Positions 55,326 to 64,000 of a stretch of DNA of 64,000 nt are shown here, piece after piece (the stretch's first letter is position 1; each line of letters opens with the position of its first letter). The DNA comes from Aeromonas bivalvium. GTDB taxonomy: Bacteria; Pseudomonadota; Gammaproteobacteria; Enterobacterales; Aeromonadaceae. Below the pieces are notes generated by a model, which did not search any database, was not told the DNA's origin, and worked only from the letters and a program-made list of their open reading frames with translations. The stretch is taken from the NCBI RefSeq assembly GCF_000819765.1, contig NZ_CDBT01000024.1, positions 167,327 through 231,326 on the forward strand, in the 5' to 3' direction. A program made the position numbers and the translations under genes.

Positions 55326-56510
55326 GTGCTGGCCCAACGCTTCGAACGCCTCGATCACCTGCTGACCGTCTGTCGCCCCTGGTGGCAATACCAGCCCTAT
55401 CATCACCTGGCGATCGCCTTTGCCGGCGAGGCTCCCGAGCTGGCGGCCCTGCTCGACGGCCTGAGCCTGGAGGAGCTGAACCGGCTCGATGGCGACATGG
55501 CTGCCCTGGCCAGTCTGCTGGCCCCCTGGATCCCCCAGGGCGCCGAGTTGCAGGCCCTGAGCGAGTTGACCCGCTTTGAGGCCGACCCCGTCGAGTGCGG
55601 CAAGGCCATGGCATTGCACATGCCGGGTCGCAAGCAGGCCCAGATCGAGGCCTTCACCGGCTGCCTGCCCCCCCATGCGGGGCCCTACCTGGAGTGGTGC
55701 GCCGGCAAGGGACACCTGGGTCGGCTGCTCTCGGTTCACCGCCGTGCCGAGGTGACCAGCCTGGAGTGGCAGGGGGCGCTGTGCGAGGAGGGACGCAGGC
55801 TCGCCGAGCGGGACGGCGCCCGCATGCGCTTCATCGAGGCCGATGCCTTCGCCGCCGAGTCGGTGGCGCTGATCGCCCCAGAGCATCACGCCATGGCGCT
55901 CCATGCCTGTGGCGAGCTGCATACCCACCTGCTGGAGGGGGTGGCGGCGCGCGGTGCCCGCGGCGTGACCCTCTCCCCCTGTTGCTATCACCTGATCCGG
56001 GGAACCCACTATCGCCCCCTCTCCCGGGCGGCCCGGGCCAGTGCCCTGGGGCTGAGCAAGGCAGACTTGCGCCTGCCCCTGCAAGAGACGGTCACCGGCG
56101 GCGCCCGCATCGCCCGCTTGCGGGAGCTGGAGGTGGTGTGGCGCCTTGGCTTTGACTGCCTGCAGCGCCAGGTGCGCGGGGTGGATGCGTATCTGCCTGT
56201 GCCCAATATGCAAAAAAGCCTGCTCACCGGCAGCTTCGAGGCCTTCTGCCGCTGGGCCGCCGAGCGCAAGGGGATAGCCCTGCCTGCCGGGCTCGACTAC
56301 GACGGCCTGCTGGCCCGGGGGGAGGCGCGTTATGGGGACGTCGCCCGCATGGAGCCGGTGCGCCACCTGTTTCGCCGTCCTTTGGAGATCTGGCTCGGGC
56401 TGGATCGCGCCCTCTTCCTGCAAGAGCAGGGCTACCGGGTGGAGCTTGGCGAGTTCTGCGCCAAGCCCATGACCCCGCGCAACCTGCTGATCCGCGCCGT
56501 GCGTGGCTGA
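55326..56510 (+). CDS. SAM-dependent methyltransferase of unknown target
   Basis: A protein of 394 residues with a class I methyltransferase domain in the middle. SAM-binding motif I is GPYLEWCAGKGHLGRLLS (near residue 122), followed by VTSLEWQGALCEEGRRLAER and an HAMALHACGELHTHLL strand. A Cys pair in VTLSPCCYHLI matches Methyltransf_32-type proteins, whose eukaryotic and bacterial relatives have uncertain substrates (tRNA or protein have been suggested). The N-terminal 110 residues are helical, with no known domain. GTG 55326 is the likely start, with AGGGAG upstream. Confidence 0.8.
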   Translation: MLAQRFERLDHLLTVCRPWWQYQPYHHLAIAFAGEAPELAALLDGLSLEELNRLDGDMAALASLLAPWIPQGAELQALSELTRFEADPVECGKAMALHMPGRKQAQIEAFTGCLPPHAGPYLEWCAGKGHLGRLLSVHRRAEVTSLEWQGALCEEGRRLAERDGARMRFIEADAFAAESVALIAPEHHAMALHACGELHTHLLEGVAARGARGVTLSPCCYHLIRGTHYRPLSRAARASALGLSKADLRLPLQETVTGGARIARLRELEVVWRLGFDCLQRQVRGVDAYLPVPNMQKSLLTGSFEAFCRWAAERKGIALPAGLDYDGLLARGEARYGDVARMEPVRHLFRRPLEIWLGLDRALFLQEQGYRVELGEFCAKPMTPRNLLIRAVRG

Positions 56511-56761
56511 GTCTGCCTTGGCCAGGCCGGTGGTGGGGATAGGGTTGCCCCCTGATTTGCTTGGTGTTTATCCCCTTGCCTCGCTCCGTTTCCCAGAGGG
56601 AAACCGTGCTGGCGGGGCGGCGCACAGCCTTCTTGCTGATGGATTGATCAGGCAGTGAGTCGGCTCACAAATTCATCAGATTTCTTATTTTTCCCTGTAA
56701 ATTTAGTTCTTGACCTGCCTATGCTCGGCTGAGTTTTCATCTGAGACAAGGACGGTTACCC

Positions 56762-58210
56762 ATGTTGAACATCACCCGTTGCGCCTGGCTGGTGGCCGCG
56801 GCCTGCGCCCTGCCAGGCCACGCCGCCATGACTATCCAGCCAGATCCCGAGCTGGCCGGGGGCTATGTCATCGCCCAGGCCGATGTCGAGGCGCAGGCCC
56901 AGGCCAAGACGGCCAACCCCATGTATGCCCTCTGGTCCAAGGCGCTGGCGACCCGGCCCAACACGATCGTGGAGGCCATTTATCCCAGGGCGGCGAGCAA
57001 TCCTGACAACGTCAAGCGGGTCGAACGGGTGTTCCCAGAGTCCGAATGGGACTTTCTGACCCAGATGGCGGCGCCGGAATACACCTATGAGCGTTTCTTG
57101 CGGGCGGTGGGCAAGTTCCCGGCGTTCTGCGGAGAGTACACCGATGGCCGCGACGCCGATGCCATCTGCAAGAAATCCATCATCACCGCCTTCGCCCACT
57201 TTGCCCAGGAGACCGGCGGCCACATCGCCAAGGAGAACGTCTCGGACAACCCTCTGGCCCTGGAGGAGTGGCAACAGGCCCTGGTCCATGTGCGCGAGAT
57301 GGGCTGGGCCGAGGGGCAGCTGGGCTACACCACGGGCTGCGGCCAGAATGACTGGCAGAACAAGAAGTGGCCCTGTGCCAGCGGACAGGGGTATTTTGGC
57401 CGCGGTGCGAAACAACTCTCCTATCACTTCAACTACGGCGCCTTCTCCGAGGCCATGTTCGACGGCGATGCCAGCGTGCTGCTAAACAACCCCGGGCTGG
57501 TGGCGGACTCCTGGCTGAATCTGGCTTCCGCCATCTGGTTCTTCCTGACCCCGCAGGCCCCCAAACCCGCCATGCTGCACGTGATCGACCGCACCTGGGT
57601 GCCTTCCCAGCGCGAGCAGGATGCGGGCATCGGCTACGGCTTTGGCACCACCATCAACGTCATCAACGGCGGCATAGAGTGCGGCGAGCAGAACAAGGAC
57701 AAGGGGCAGCCGGTCAATCGCATCCGCTACTGGGAAGGGTTGGCCGCTCACTACCAGATCCCGGTCGCGAGCGACGAGAAGAACACCTGCTGGCAGCAGA
57801 CCCCCTATGGCAGCCTGAACCTCAATGGCGCCACCGACGTGCTCTACACCAACTGGGATGGCAACTGGAAATACTACCCGGACCGACCCGGCGGCTATTC
57901 GTTCGAGTGCGAGCTGGTGGGATTCCAGACCGCCTATTCGGCCCTGGTGCCGGGGGATTACCAGAAGTGCGTCAGCAACTTCTATGGCTCCCACGCCAAC
58001 TGGCCCAAGGTGCGCATCGTGGCCGAGCTGACGCCGCCAACCGACCCCTCCACGCCCCCCGTCGGCGGCGTGGCGGCCTGGAGCGCGACCCAGGTCTATG
58101 TCGCCGGGGACAAGGTCAGCTTCCAGGGGGCCCTCTACCAGGCCAAGTGGTGGACGCAAGGCAACGAGCCCGGCCAGGGGGATCCCTGGGCCCTGATCCC
58201 CGCGAGTTGA
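56762..58210 (+). CDS. Secreted GH19 chitinase with C-terminal chitin-binding domain
   Basis: A chitinase of 482 residues. A signal peptide (1-21, LVAAACALPGHA) is followed by a GH19 catalytic domain (about 60-395). The catalytic Glu is in IITAFAHFAQETGGHIAKEN, and CASGQGYFGRGAKQLSYHFN, INGGIECGEQNKDKGQPVNR and NRIRYW are family motifs. Pairs of Cys around 120-205 and 350-400 suggest disulfides. After a Thr/Pro linker (TPPTDPSTPPVGG) a CBM5/12 domain closes the protein, with the hallmark AKWWTQGNEPG. GH19 enzymes cut internal beta-1,4 bonds of chitin by inversion. AAGGACGGTTACCC precedes the ATG; the gene is monocistronic. Confidence 0.95.
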   Translation: MLNITRCAWLVAAACALPGHAAMTIQPDPELAGGYVIAQADVEAQAQAKTANPMYALWSKALATRPNTIVEAIYPRAASNPDNVKRVERVFPESEWDFLTQMAAPEYTYERFLRAVGKFPAFCGEYTDGRDADAICKKSIITAFAHFAQETGGHIAKENVSDNPLALEEWQQALVHVREMGWAEGQLGYTTGCGQNDWQNKKWPCASGQGYFGRGAKQLSYHFNYGAFSEAMFDGDASVLLNNPGLVADSWLNLASAIWFFLTPQAPKPAMLHVIDRTWVPSQREQDAGIGYGFGTTINVINGGIECGEQNKDKGQPVNRIRYWEGLAAHYQIPVASDEKNTCWQQTPYGSLNLNGATDVLYTNWDGNWKYYPDRPGGYSFECELVGFQTAYSALVPGDYQKCVSNFYGSHANWPKVRIVAELTPPTDPSTPPVGGVAAWSATQVYVAGDKVSFQGALYQAKWWTQGNEPGQGDPWALIPAS

Positions 58211-58384
58211 ATCGGGGGCAGGGGCGCTGCCTTCTCTGCCGTCCTCATGGGGCCGGACTCCGCCGGCAGGGGATGGGCGCCGGGCCCTCAATATGGTCAG
58301 TGGCATGGCAGGGGTGGCCATGCTACTCCTCTGTGAACCTGGGCCAGGCACGGTGCCGGCCCGGATCAACCTCAAGGAGGCGTT

Positions 58385-58783
58385 ATGCAAGGACGTTGTC
58401 TGTGCGGCGGGATCACCGTCTCGAGCGATGAACACAAGGAGATCAGCCTGTGCCACTGCACCATGTGCCGGCGCTGGTCGGGGGGGCCCATGTTCGCGGT
58501 CCATTGCGGCGGCGGGGTGCAGTTCAAGGGCCTGGCCCCTGTGGCCTACCGCTCCTCCGAGTGGGCGGAGCGCGGCTTCTGCCCCACCTGCGGCACCCAT
58601 CTTTTCTACCATCTGCTGCCGACGGACGAGTACATCCTGTCCGCCGGTCTGTTCCAGACGCAGCACTTCGAGCTGGCCAGTCAGGTCTTCATCGACGAGA
58701 AGCCGGACTTTTATGAGCTCAAGAACGAGACGCCCACCCTGACCGGGCAGCAGGTGTTCGATCTGTTTGCCCCCAAGCCCTGA
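58385..58783 (+). CDS. GFA family zinc protein (CENP-V/GFA domain)
   Basis: A protein of 132 residues from the glutathione-dependent formaldehyde-activating enzyme (GFA) family. Zinc ligands are GRCLCGGITV, SLCHCTMCRRWSGG and FCPTCGTHLFYH, the full set of seven Cys/His sites. Most family members have unknown substrates; Gfa itself speeds formation of S-hydroxymethylglutathione. No formaldehyde genes adjoin. AAGGAGGCGTT precedes the ATG. Confidence 0.9.
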   Translation: MQGRCLCGGITVSSDEHKEISLCHCTMCRRWSGGPMFAVHCGGGVQFKGLAPVAYRSSEWAERGFCPTCGTHLFYHLLPTDEYILSAGLFQTQHFELASQVFIDEKPDFYELKNETPTLTGQQVFDLFAPKP

Positions 58784-58824
58784 GCCTGTTGCCGTGTCGG
58801 CGCAAACCCCGAGGAGAGCCAGTG

Positions 58825-59052
58825 ATGGATGAACAACAGAAGGTGAGGGGGCCTGCCTCCTATTTTCCCGCCATCGAGCAGGCCTACGGCCAGCCGATCG
58901 CCCACTGGCTGGCCCTGCTGGCGGGGCGGGAGGAGCGCAAACACATGGCCCTGGTGCCCTGGCTCAAGGCTGAACATGCCATGGGCCACGGCCATGCCAA
59001 TGCCCTGGTAGCCCACCATCTGGCGCAGCCCGCAGCGCCTCGCGTGGTGTAA
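58825..59052 (+). CDS. DUF4287 domain protein
   Basis: A 75-residue protein with the DUF4287 pattern: VRGPASYFPAIEQAYGQPIA followed by HWLALLAGREERKHMALVPW and AEHAMGHGHANALVAHHL. The family is small and uncharacterised, sometimes fused to a DUF5655 domain, which is absent here. GAGGAGAGCCAGTG precedes ATG 58825; GTG 58822 is also possible. It is 41 bases after the GFA gene and may be co-transcribed. A terminator follows. Confidence 0.8.
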   Translation: MDEQQKVRGPASYFPAIEQAYGQPIAHWLALLAGREERKHMALVPWLKAEHAMGHGHANALVAHHLAQPAAPRVV

Positions 59053-59092
59053 CGGCGCGCCAGGATGGAGGCCGATCCCGGGCCTCACCCAT

Positions 59093-59124
59093 AAAAAACC
59101 ACCGCAGCCTGTCGGTGGTTTTTT
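59093..59124. terminator. Bidirectional terminator between the DUF4287 gene and smrB
   Basis: Perfect arms AAAAAACCACCG and CGGTGGTTTTTT with an eight-base loop give U runs on both strands between converging genes. Confidence 0.92.
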
Positions 59125-59163
59125 CATGGCGCCCGCCCAGGGCAACTCCGGGCGGGGAAGGGG

Positions 59164-59688
59164 TCACTCCTCGATATCCAGCAGCACCAGGATGGCGCTC
59201 TCGCCCCCCCATTCCCGGGGGGCCTGATGGAAGGCTCGCACATTGGGATGCTGGGCCAGCCAGCCCGGGAGTCGCTGCTTCAAGATATGCTTGCCGATGC
59301 CGTGCATCACGGAGGCGACGTGAAGGTTCTCTTTTCGGCACAGGGTCAGCAGGGCTGACAGCTCCTGCTTGGCCTGATGCTGGTTCATGCCATGCAGATC
59401 CAGATAAATCTCCGGCGGATAACTGCCGCGCTTGAGCTTTTTCAGCTCGAAGGTCGAGACGTCGGAACGGACGTAGCGGGTCGGGCCATCCTCTTCCAGA
59501 TGGGGCTGATATTCATCGCTGAAAAAGTGGTCAACCCCAAGCTTTTCGCGGCTCTCACGCAATTCGCGTTTCTGCTTGACCGGGCGCAACTCGGCCCTTA
59601 AGGTATCTTGCTTGATTTTCCGGGTACCTTTGATCGCCTCGCGAAACAGCAGGCTCTCCTCGTCTGTGGGTGAGGGCGTTTTTTTCAT
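59164..59688 (-). CDS. smrB: Ribosome rescue endonuclease SmrB
   Basis: The product (174 residues) cuts mRNA between collided ribosomes so that tmRNA can rescue them. An N-terminal extension (1-85, basic and charged) binds the ribosome in E. coli SmrB. The Smr domain (about 92-174) has the motifs [17 protein letters not shown] and [20 protein letters not shown], with the catalytic DLHG and HGIG elements. ATG 59688 is chosen by family length; the longer frame extends into prmB. It is divergent from prmB, with 79 bases between the two starts. Confidence 0.94.
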   Translation of the reverse strand: MKKTPSPTDEESLLFREAIKGTRKIKQDTLRAELRPVKQKRELRESREKLGVDHFFSDEYQPHLEEDGPTRYVRSDVSTFELKKLKRGSYPPEIYLDLHGMNQHQAKQELSALLTLCRKENLHVASVMHGIGKHILKQRLPGWLAQHPNVRAFHQAPREWGGESAILVLLDIEE

Positions 59689-59767
59689 CAGAGACTCATT
59701 TATCAGGTATGCATCTTGCCCACTATACAGGGGCTCGGGCCGGATATTACTCGACTTGGAGGTGGAT

Positions 59768-60703
59768 TTGGACAAGATATTTATCGACGAGGTGGTTGCC
59801 GAGATGCACACCATCCAGGACATGTTGCGCTGGGCCATGAGTCGTTTCAACGACGCCGGTATCTTTTACGGCCATGGTACGGACAACGCCTGGGATGAAG
59901 CGGTGCAGCTGGTACTGCCTGCGTTGCATCTGCCGCCGGACGTGGATCCGGGCATGCGCCACTCCCGTCTGACCCCGACCGAACGCCATCGCATCGCCGA
60001 GCTCATCATCCGCCGGGTGCAGGAGCGGGTGCCCGCCGCCTACCTGACCAACAAGGCCTGGTATGCGGGCTGGGAGTTCTACGTGGACGAGCGGGTGCTC
60101 ATTCCTCGCTCCCCCATCGCCGAGATGGTGGCCAACCGCTTCGCCCCCTTCCTGAAAGACGAACCGACCCGGATCATGGATCTCTGCACCGGCTCCGGCT
60201 GCATCGCCATCATCATGGCCCACGAATTTCCCCACGCGGAAGTGGATGCCATCGACATCAGCGTCGATGCCCTCAACGTGGCCGAGCGCAACATCAATGA
60301 TCACGGGTTGGAGCAGCAGGTCATCCCCATCCGCTCGGATCTGTTCCGGGATCTGCCGGCCGGTGACAAGTACGATCTCATCGTCTCCAACCCGCCCTAT
60401 GTGGACTCCGAAGACATGTCGGATCTGCCGGACGAGTTTCGTCACGAGCCGGAGCTGGCCCTGGCGTCGGGCTCAGACGGTCTCAAGCTCACCAAGCGCC
60501 TGCTGGCCCATGCGGCCGACTTCTTGAAGGATGACGGCGTGCTGGTGGTCGAGGTGGGCAACAGCATGATCCACCTGGAGGCCCAGTTCCCCGAGGTGCC
60601 CTTTACCTGGGTCGAGTTCGAGAACGGCGGCCACGGGGTGTTCGTGATGACCCGCGCCGAGCTGGTGCAGTATCAAGATCATTTCGCCATCTACAAGAAC
60701 TAA
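59768..60703 (+). CDS. prmB: 50S ribosomal protein L3 N(5)-glutamine methyltransferase
   Basis: The product (311 residues) methylates a Gln side chain of ribosomal protein L3. SAM-binding motif I is [20 protein letters not shown] and the catalytic loop is [14 protein letters not shown] (NPPY). The N-terminal helical domain starts (M)[19 protein letters not shown], equal to the E. coli start. The first codon is TTG 59768, preceded by GGAGG at a five-base distance, and no ATG or GTG fits better. aroC follows 12 bases later, the same order as in E. coli. Confidence 0.96.
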   Translation: MDKIFIDEVVAEMHTIQDMLRWAMSRFNDAGIFYGHGTDNAWDEAVQLVLPALHLPPDVDPGMRHSRLTPTERHRIAELIIRRVQERVPAAYLTNKAWYAGWEFYVDERVLIPRSPIAEMVANRFAPFLKDEPTRIMDLCTGSGCIAIIMAHEFPHAEVDAIDISVDALNVAERNINDHGLEQQVIPIRSDLFRDLPAGDKYDLIVSNPPYVDSEDMSDLPDEFRHEPELALASGSDGLKLTKRLLAHAADFLKDDGVLVVEVGNSMIHLEAQFPEVPFTWVEFENGGHGVFVMTRAELVQYQDHFAIYKN

Positions 60704-60715
60704 GCAGGAGCAAGC

Positions 60716-61804
60716 ATGGCAGGGAACAGTTTTGGCCAACTCTTTCGGGTCTCCACCTTCGGCGAGAGCCATGGCCTGGCGCTCGGCGCCGTGGTCGACG
60801 GCTGCCCGCCGGGGCTCGAGATAAGCGAAGCGGATCTGCAAATCGATCTGGACAGGCGCAAGCCCGGCACCTCCCGCTACACCACCCAGCGCCGCGAGGC
60901 GGACGAGGTGAAGATCCTCTCCGGGGTGTTCGAGGGCAAGACCACGGGCACCTCCATCGGCCTGCTCATCGAGAACACAGATCAGCGCTCCAAGGATTAC
61001 TCGGACATTCAGGATCTGTTTCGTCCGGGTCACGCCGACTACACCTACCACCAGAAGTACGGTCAGCGTGACTATCGCGGCGGCGGCCGCTCCTCGGCCC
61101 GCGAGACCGCCATGCGGGTGGCGGCGGGGGCCATTGCCAAGAAGTACTTGAAGCAGGTGCATGGCATCGAGATCGTCGGTTTCCTCTCCCAGCTCGGCCC
61201 CATCAAGGCCGAGGCGTTCGAGCAGGATCAGATAGAGCAGAACCCCTTCTTCTTCCCCGATGCGGGCAAGCTGGAGGCGCTGGACGAGTACATGCGCGCC
61301 CTCAAGAAAGAGGGCAACAGCATAGGCGCCAAGGTGGCTGTGATCGCCCGCAACGTGCCGGTGGGCCTAGGGGAGCCGGTGTTCGATCGCCTCGACGCCG
61401 ACATCGCCCACGCCATGATGGGCATCAATGCGGTGAAAGGGGTGGAGATAGGGGACGGCTTCGCCGTGGTGGAGCAAAAAGGCTCCGAGCATCGCGACGA
61501 GATGACCCCGACCGGTTTTGCCAGCAACCATGCCGGCGGCATCCTGGGAGGCATCTCTTCGGGTCAGGATATCCTGGTGAGCATGGCGCTCAAGCCCACG
61601 TCCAGCATCACGGTACCGGGCAAGACCATCAATACCAGCGGCGAGGCCACCGAGATGATCACCAAGGGTCGCCACGATCCTTGTGTCGGCATCCGCGCCG
61701 TCCCCATCGCCGAGGCCATGCTGGCCCTGGTGCTGATGGATCACCTGCTGCGCCACCGCGCCCAGAATGCCGGGGTGCATACCGCTACGCCGCAGCTGCG
61801 CTGA
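60716..61804 (+). CDS. aroC: Chorismate synthase
   Basis: The product (362 residues) makes chorismate from EPSP, the last common step to aromatic amino acids, folate and quinones, with reduced FMN. Signatures are [40 protein letters not shown] and [20 protein letters not shown], and [20 protein letters not shown] near the end. It starts 12 bases after prmB with AGGAGC upstream, so the two are one transcript. Confidence 0.97.
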   Translation: MAGNSFGQLFRVSTFGESHGLALGAVVDGCPPGLEISEADLQIDLDRRKPGTSRYTTQRREADEVKILSGVFEGKTTGTSIGLLIENTDQRSKDYSDIQDLFRPGHADYTYHQKYGQRDYRGGGRSSARETAMRVAAGAIAKKYLKQVHGIEIVGFLSQLGPIKAEAFEQDQIEQNPFFFPDAGKLEALDEYMRALKKEGNSIGAKVAVIARNVPVGLGEPVFDRLDADIAHAMMGINAVKGVEIGDGFAVVEQKGSEHRDEMTPTGFASNHAGGILGGISSGQDILVSMALKPTSSITVPGKTINTSGEATEMITKGRHDPCVGIRAVPIAEAMLALVLMDHLLRHRAQNAGVHTATPQLR

Positions 61805-61843
61805 TCGCGCAAAGGCCAGGGTGAGTGATCACCAGAGACGACA

Positions 61844-61867
61844 AGGCGACCCCAGGGTCGCCTTTTT
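61844..61867 (+). terminator. Terminator after aroC
   Basis: Arms AGGCGACC and GGTCGCCT with a four-base loop are followed by TTTTC, 40 bases past the stop. Confidence 0.85.
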
Positions 61868-61885
61868 CGTGGGACTGTGCCGGCC

Positions 61886-62692
61886 TCAGGGCGCCGACGG
61901 TGCTGGGAGTCGGGTCGCGTCAAGGTGGCAGCGGGGCGGCGCAAAGGCGGGATCCGGTGGGGGCAGGGCGGCGATGGCGGCATCGATGCGGGCGAATGTC
62001 TCCTCGCTCACCGCCTCCCTGGCGAACATCAGGCTGACCGGCTGTCGGTGCAACAGCAGCTGGCAGCGGATGAAGTCGTTGGCCCCCAGCTGAGTCAGCC
62101 GGTGATGGGCGTATTGCCACTCCATGATGACCCCATCGAGGCGCCGTGCCAGCAGGAGGGCGATCAGCCTGTCGTCCGAGTTGTATTCGCGGGCGGTCCC
62201 CAGGGTGGGACAGGGGTCGCCGAGGGGCAGGGGGCGGGTGCCCCTGAGCTTGCCAAGGCGCAACCCTGATTGCCGGCACAGATCCGCGAGGCTTGTTATC
62301 CCTTGCCAGGGGTCGGCGGCCTCTGGCGCAGGCCGATGGCCGAGCAGCACGAAATGGGCGCGCCGGTAGGGGGCGGAGAAGCGGGCGAAGCCTCGGCGCT
62401 CCGGGGTGTCCAGGGCCCCCATGGCCACATCCAGCTGGCGACGCTCAATCAGATGCAGGGTGCGGGCCCAGGGGAGGTTGCGAAACATTGGCTCAAGACC
62501 GGCCTCGCCGAGGATCTGGCGGGTCAGGGTCACGTCCAGGCCGCCGAGCTCCCCGTCGGCATCGATCTGGCTAAGGGGTGGCCAGTGGCTCCAGGCCACC
62601 GACAGTGTGTCCTTGGCGCCAAGGGGCAGGCTCAAGGCGAGCAGCAGGCCGAGGCCAAGTGCGCGGCCAATGATGGTATGTATCCCGAACAA
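61886..62692 (-). CDS. Periplasmic solute-binding protein (SBP_bac_3 family)
   Basis: A protein of 268 residues with a signal peptide (1-26, LGLGLLLALSLPLGA) and a type 2 periplasmic binding fold: VAWSHWPPLSQIDADGELGG, LDVTLTRQILGEAGLEP, LPWARTLHLIERRQLDVAMG, then the second lobe (SGLRLGKLRGTRPLP). Such proteins usually bind amino acids for an ABC transporter or act as stand-alone sensors. No permease or ATPase gene is near, so uptake partners must be elsewhere or it has another role. It is convergent with aroC. Confidence 0.82.
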   Translation of the reverse strand: MFGIHTIIGRALGLGLLLALSLPLGAKDTLSVAWSHWPPLSQIDADGELGGLDVTLTRQILGEAGLEPMFRNLPWARTLHLIERRQLDVAMGALDTPERRGFARFSAPYRRAHFVLLGHRPAPEAADPWQGITSLADLCRQSGLRLGKLRGTRPLPLGDPCPTLGTAREYNSDDRLIALLLARRLDGVIMEWQYAHHRLTQLGANDFIRCQLLLHRQPVSLMFAREAVSEETFARIDAAIAALPPPDPAFAPPRCHLDATRLPAPSAP

Positions 62693-62984
62693 GCAGACCT
62701 CCCTGTTGCTGTGTGCCTGGGTTCATCATGGATCCAGACGAGTGACATCATGGTCATTCTGTCCCGCCAGGGGCGGCTTTTCCAACCATGCTGGGAGGCT
62801 CATCACATTTTTCTCGTGTAACTGCGCCAACTCCGTTAGACTGCGCCTCTATTCTTTCCCCTTTGCTCTGCTCCCCGGGGAAATCGTTGTTTTCTCCATA
62901 GGCCCAGATCTTGTGAGATGGCATCGGCTCGGCAGAGGAGCCCCACCACAAATCCCCGGCGCCCCAAATCCCTAGCAGGTAACT

Positions 62985-64000
62985 ATGAGTTTTACTTCCC
63001 TCGGTCTGGCCGAGCCTTTGCTCCGTGCCGTCGCCGAACAAGGCTACGACACTCCGTCCCCCATCCAGCAACAAGCGATCCCGGCCGTCCTGGCTGGCCG
63101 TGACCTGATGGCGGCGGCCCAAACCGGGACCGGCAAGACCGCAGGCTTCACCCTGCCCATGCTGCAACGTCTGACCGACAGCAAGCGCAAGGTTTCTCCG
63201 AACCGCATCCGCGCCCTGGTGCTGACCCCGACCCGCGAGCTGGCCGCCCAGGTGGGCGAGAGCGTGCGCAACTACGGCAAGCACCTGCCGATCCGCAGCC
63301 ACGTCGTGTTCGGTGGCGTCAGCATCAACCCGCAGATGATGGCGACCCGCCGTGGTCTGGATGTGCTGGTGGCCTGCCCGGGCCGCCTGATGGATCTCTA
63401 CAACCAGAACGCCGTCAAGTTCGACGAAGTGGAGATCCTGGTGCTGGACGAAGCGGATCGCATGCTGGACATGGGCTTCATCCGCGATATTCGCAAGATC
63501 CTGGCCCTGATGCCGAAGAAGCGCCAGAACCTGCTCTTCTCCGCCACCTTCGCTGAAGAGATCCGCGAGCTGGCCACCGGCCTCTTGGACAACCCGGCGG
63601 TGATCGAAGTGGCGCCGCGCAACAGTACGGCCGAGCGCATCGAGCAGCTGGTGCACCCCTGCGACAAGGCCAACAAGATCGGCCTGCTGAGCCACCTGGT
63701 CACCAGCAACGACTGGCAGCAGGTACTGGTGTTCACCCGCACCAAGCACATGGCCAACCGGGTCGCCGAGACCCTGGACAAGAACGGCGTCAGCGCCGCC
63801 GCCATCCACGGCAACAAGAGCCAGGGTGCCCGTACCCGTGCCCTGGCCGGTTTCAAGGATGGCAGCGTCAAGGTGCTGGTGGCCACCGACATCGCCGCAC
63901 GCGGCCTGGACATCGACAAGTTGCCGCAAGTGGTCAACTTCGAGCTGCCCAACGTGGCGGAAGACTATGTGCACCGCATCGGCCGTACCGGCCGTGCCGG
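62985..64000 (+). CDS. rhlE: DEAD-box ATP-dependent RNA helicase, RhlE type (3' end outside window)
   Basis: The frame runs from ATG 62985 to the window end, about 338 residues, without its C-terminus. It starts [20 protein letters not shown]. Helicase motifs in order: Q motif [11 protein letters not shown], motif [10 protein letters not shown], Ia PTRELAAQ, motif [13 protein letters not shown], motif [31 protein letters not shown] and [14 protein letters not shown] at the very edge. RhlE helps in ribosome assembly and RNA decay. The subtype is inferred from the N-terminal sequence, since the C-terminal tail is missing. About 290 bases precede it without a gene, and may hold a long 5' leader. 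Confidence 0.92.
   Translation, partial: MSFTSLGLAEPLLRAVAEQGYDTPSPIQQQAIPAVLAGRDLMAAAQTGTGKTAGFTLPMLQRLTDSKRKVSPNRIRALVLTPTRELAAQVGESVRNYGKHLPIRSHVVFGGVSINPQMMATRRGLDVLVACPGRLMDLYNQNAVKFDEVEILVLDEADRMLDMGFIRDIRKILALMPKKRQNLLFSATFAEEIRELATGLLDNPAVIEVAPRNSTAERIEQLVHPCDKANKIGLLSHLVTSNDWQQVLVFTRTKHMANRVAETLDKNGVSAAAIHGNKSQGARTRALAGFKDGSVKVLVATDIAARGLDIDKLPQVVNFELPNVAEDYVHRIGRTGRA

Overview
The window is a GC-rich, gene-dense chromosomal segment of a gammaproteobacterium, most probably an Aeromonas. That assignment is an inference. It rests on a MukB-type condensin, a gammaproteobacterial his operon with its histidine leader peptide, the E. coli-like blocks yoaA-tsaB-slp-fadD-rnd, apt-dnaX-ybaB and smrB/prmB-aroC, and secreted enzymes (ExeM/NucH-type nuclease, GH19 chitinase) of a kind common in Aeromonas. 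I found no rRNA, tRNA, insertion sequence, prophage or CRISPR array. No block looks foreign by gene content.

Layout. 1-4.3 kb: the 3' nine-tenths of mukB. 4.4-11.9 kb: small single genes, namely an RlpA-like lipoprotein, cupin, GNAT acetyltransferase, SH3-like protein, ABM monooxygenase, SixA-like phosphatase, a periplasmic protein with an internal repeat, PhzF, LysE, a ribbon-helix-helix protein followed by a 35-residue lysine-rich peptide, and PhnA/YjdM. 11.9-15.8 kb: a 0.74-kb non-coding region and a 1072-residue secreted nuclease. 15.9-27.8 kb, all on the minus strand: a Cache chemoreceptor, a three-gene operon (RND adaptor, RND pump, LpxR-type lipid A deacylase), a divergent nitroreductase, a winged-helix/ATPase/TPR regulator and a glycine-zipper envelope protein. 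28.1-31.8 kb: an acyl-CoA synthetase, two paralogous small proteins, a WYL regulator and a small hypothetical protein.

31.9-39.4 kb is the complete histidine operon hisL-hisG-D-C-B-H-A-F-IE on the minus strand. It has a leader peptide with six histidine codons, an attenuator hairpin and tight stop/start coupling between genes. Between hisB and hisH lies an extra 29-codon reading frame that copies the start of hisH and overlaps both neighbours. 39.5-47.1 kb: a small hypothetical gene, then the YoaA helicase, TsaB, a Slp lipoprotein, an alpha/beta hydrolase, FadD and RNase D. 47.2-50.6 kb (minus): a DksA-like protein, a DMT exporter, an AraC regulator and DusC. 50.7-56.5 kb (plus): YbaN, Apt, a DnaX with a very long linker, YbaB, and a methyltransferase where many relatives carry recR. 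56.8-59.1 kb: a GH19 chitinase and two small enzymes or hypothetical proteins. 59.2-64 kb: smrB, prmB (TTG start), aroC, a periplasmic solute-binding protein, and the 5' part of an RhlE-type RNA helicase that runs off the window.

Most of the content is ordinary core genome. The items most worth a second look are the hisB-hisH mini-ORF, the coupling of an RND pump to a lipid A deacylase, the expanded DnaX linker with no visible frameshift site, the 35-residue basic peptide, and the repeat-containing cysteine-pair protein.
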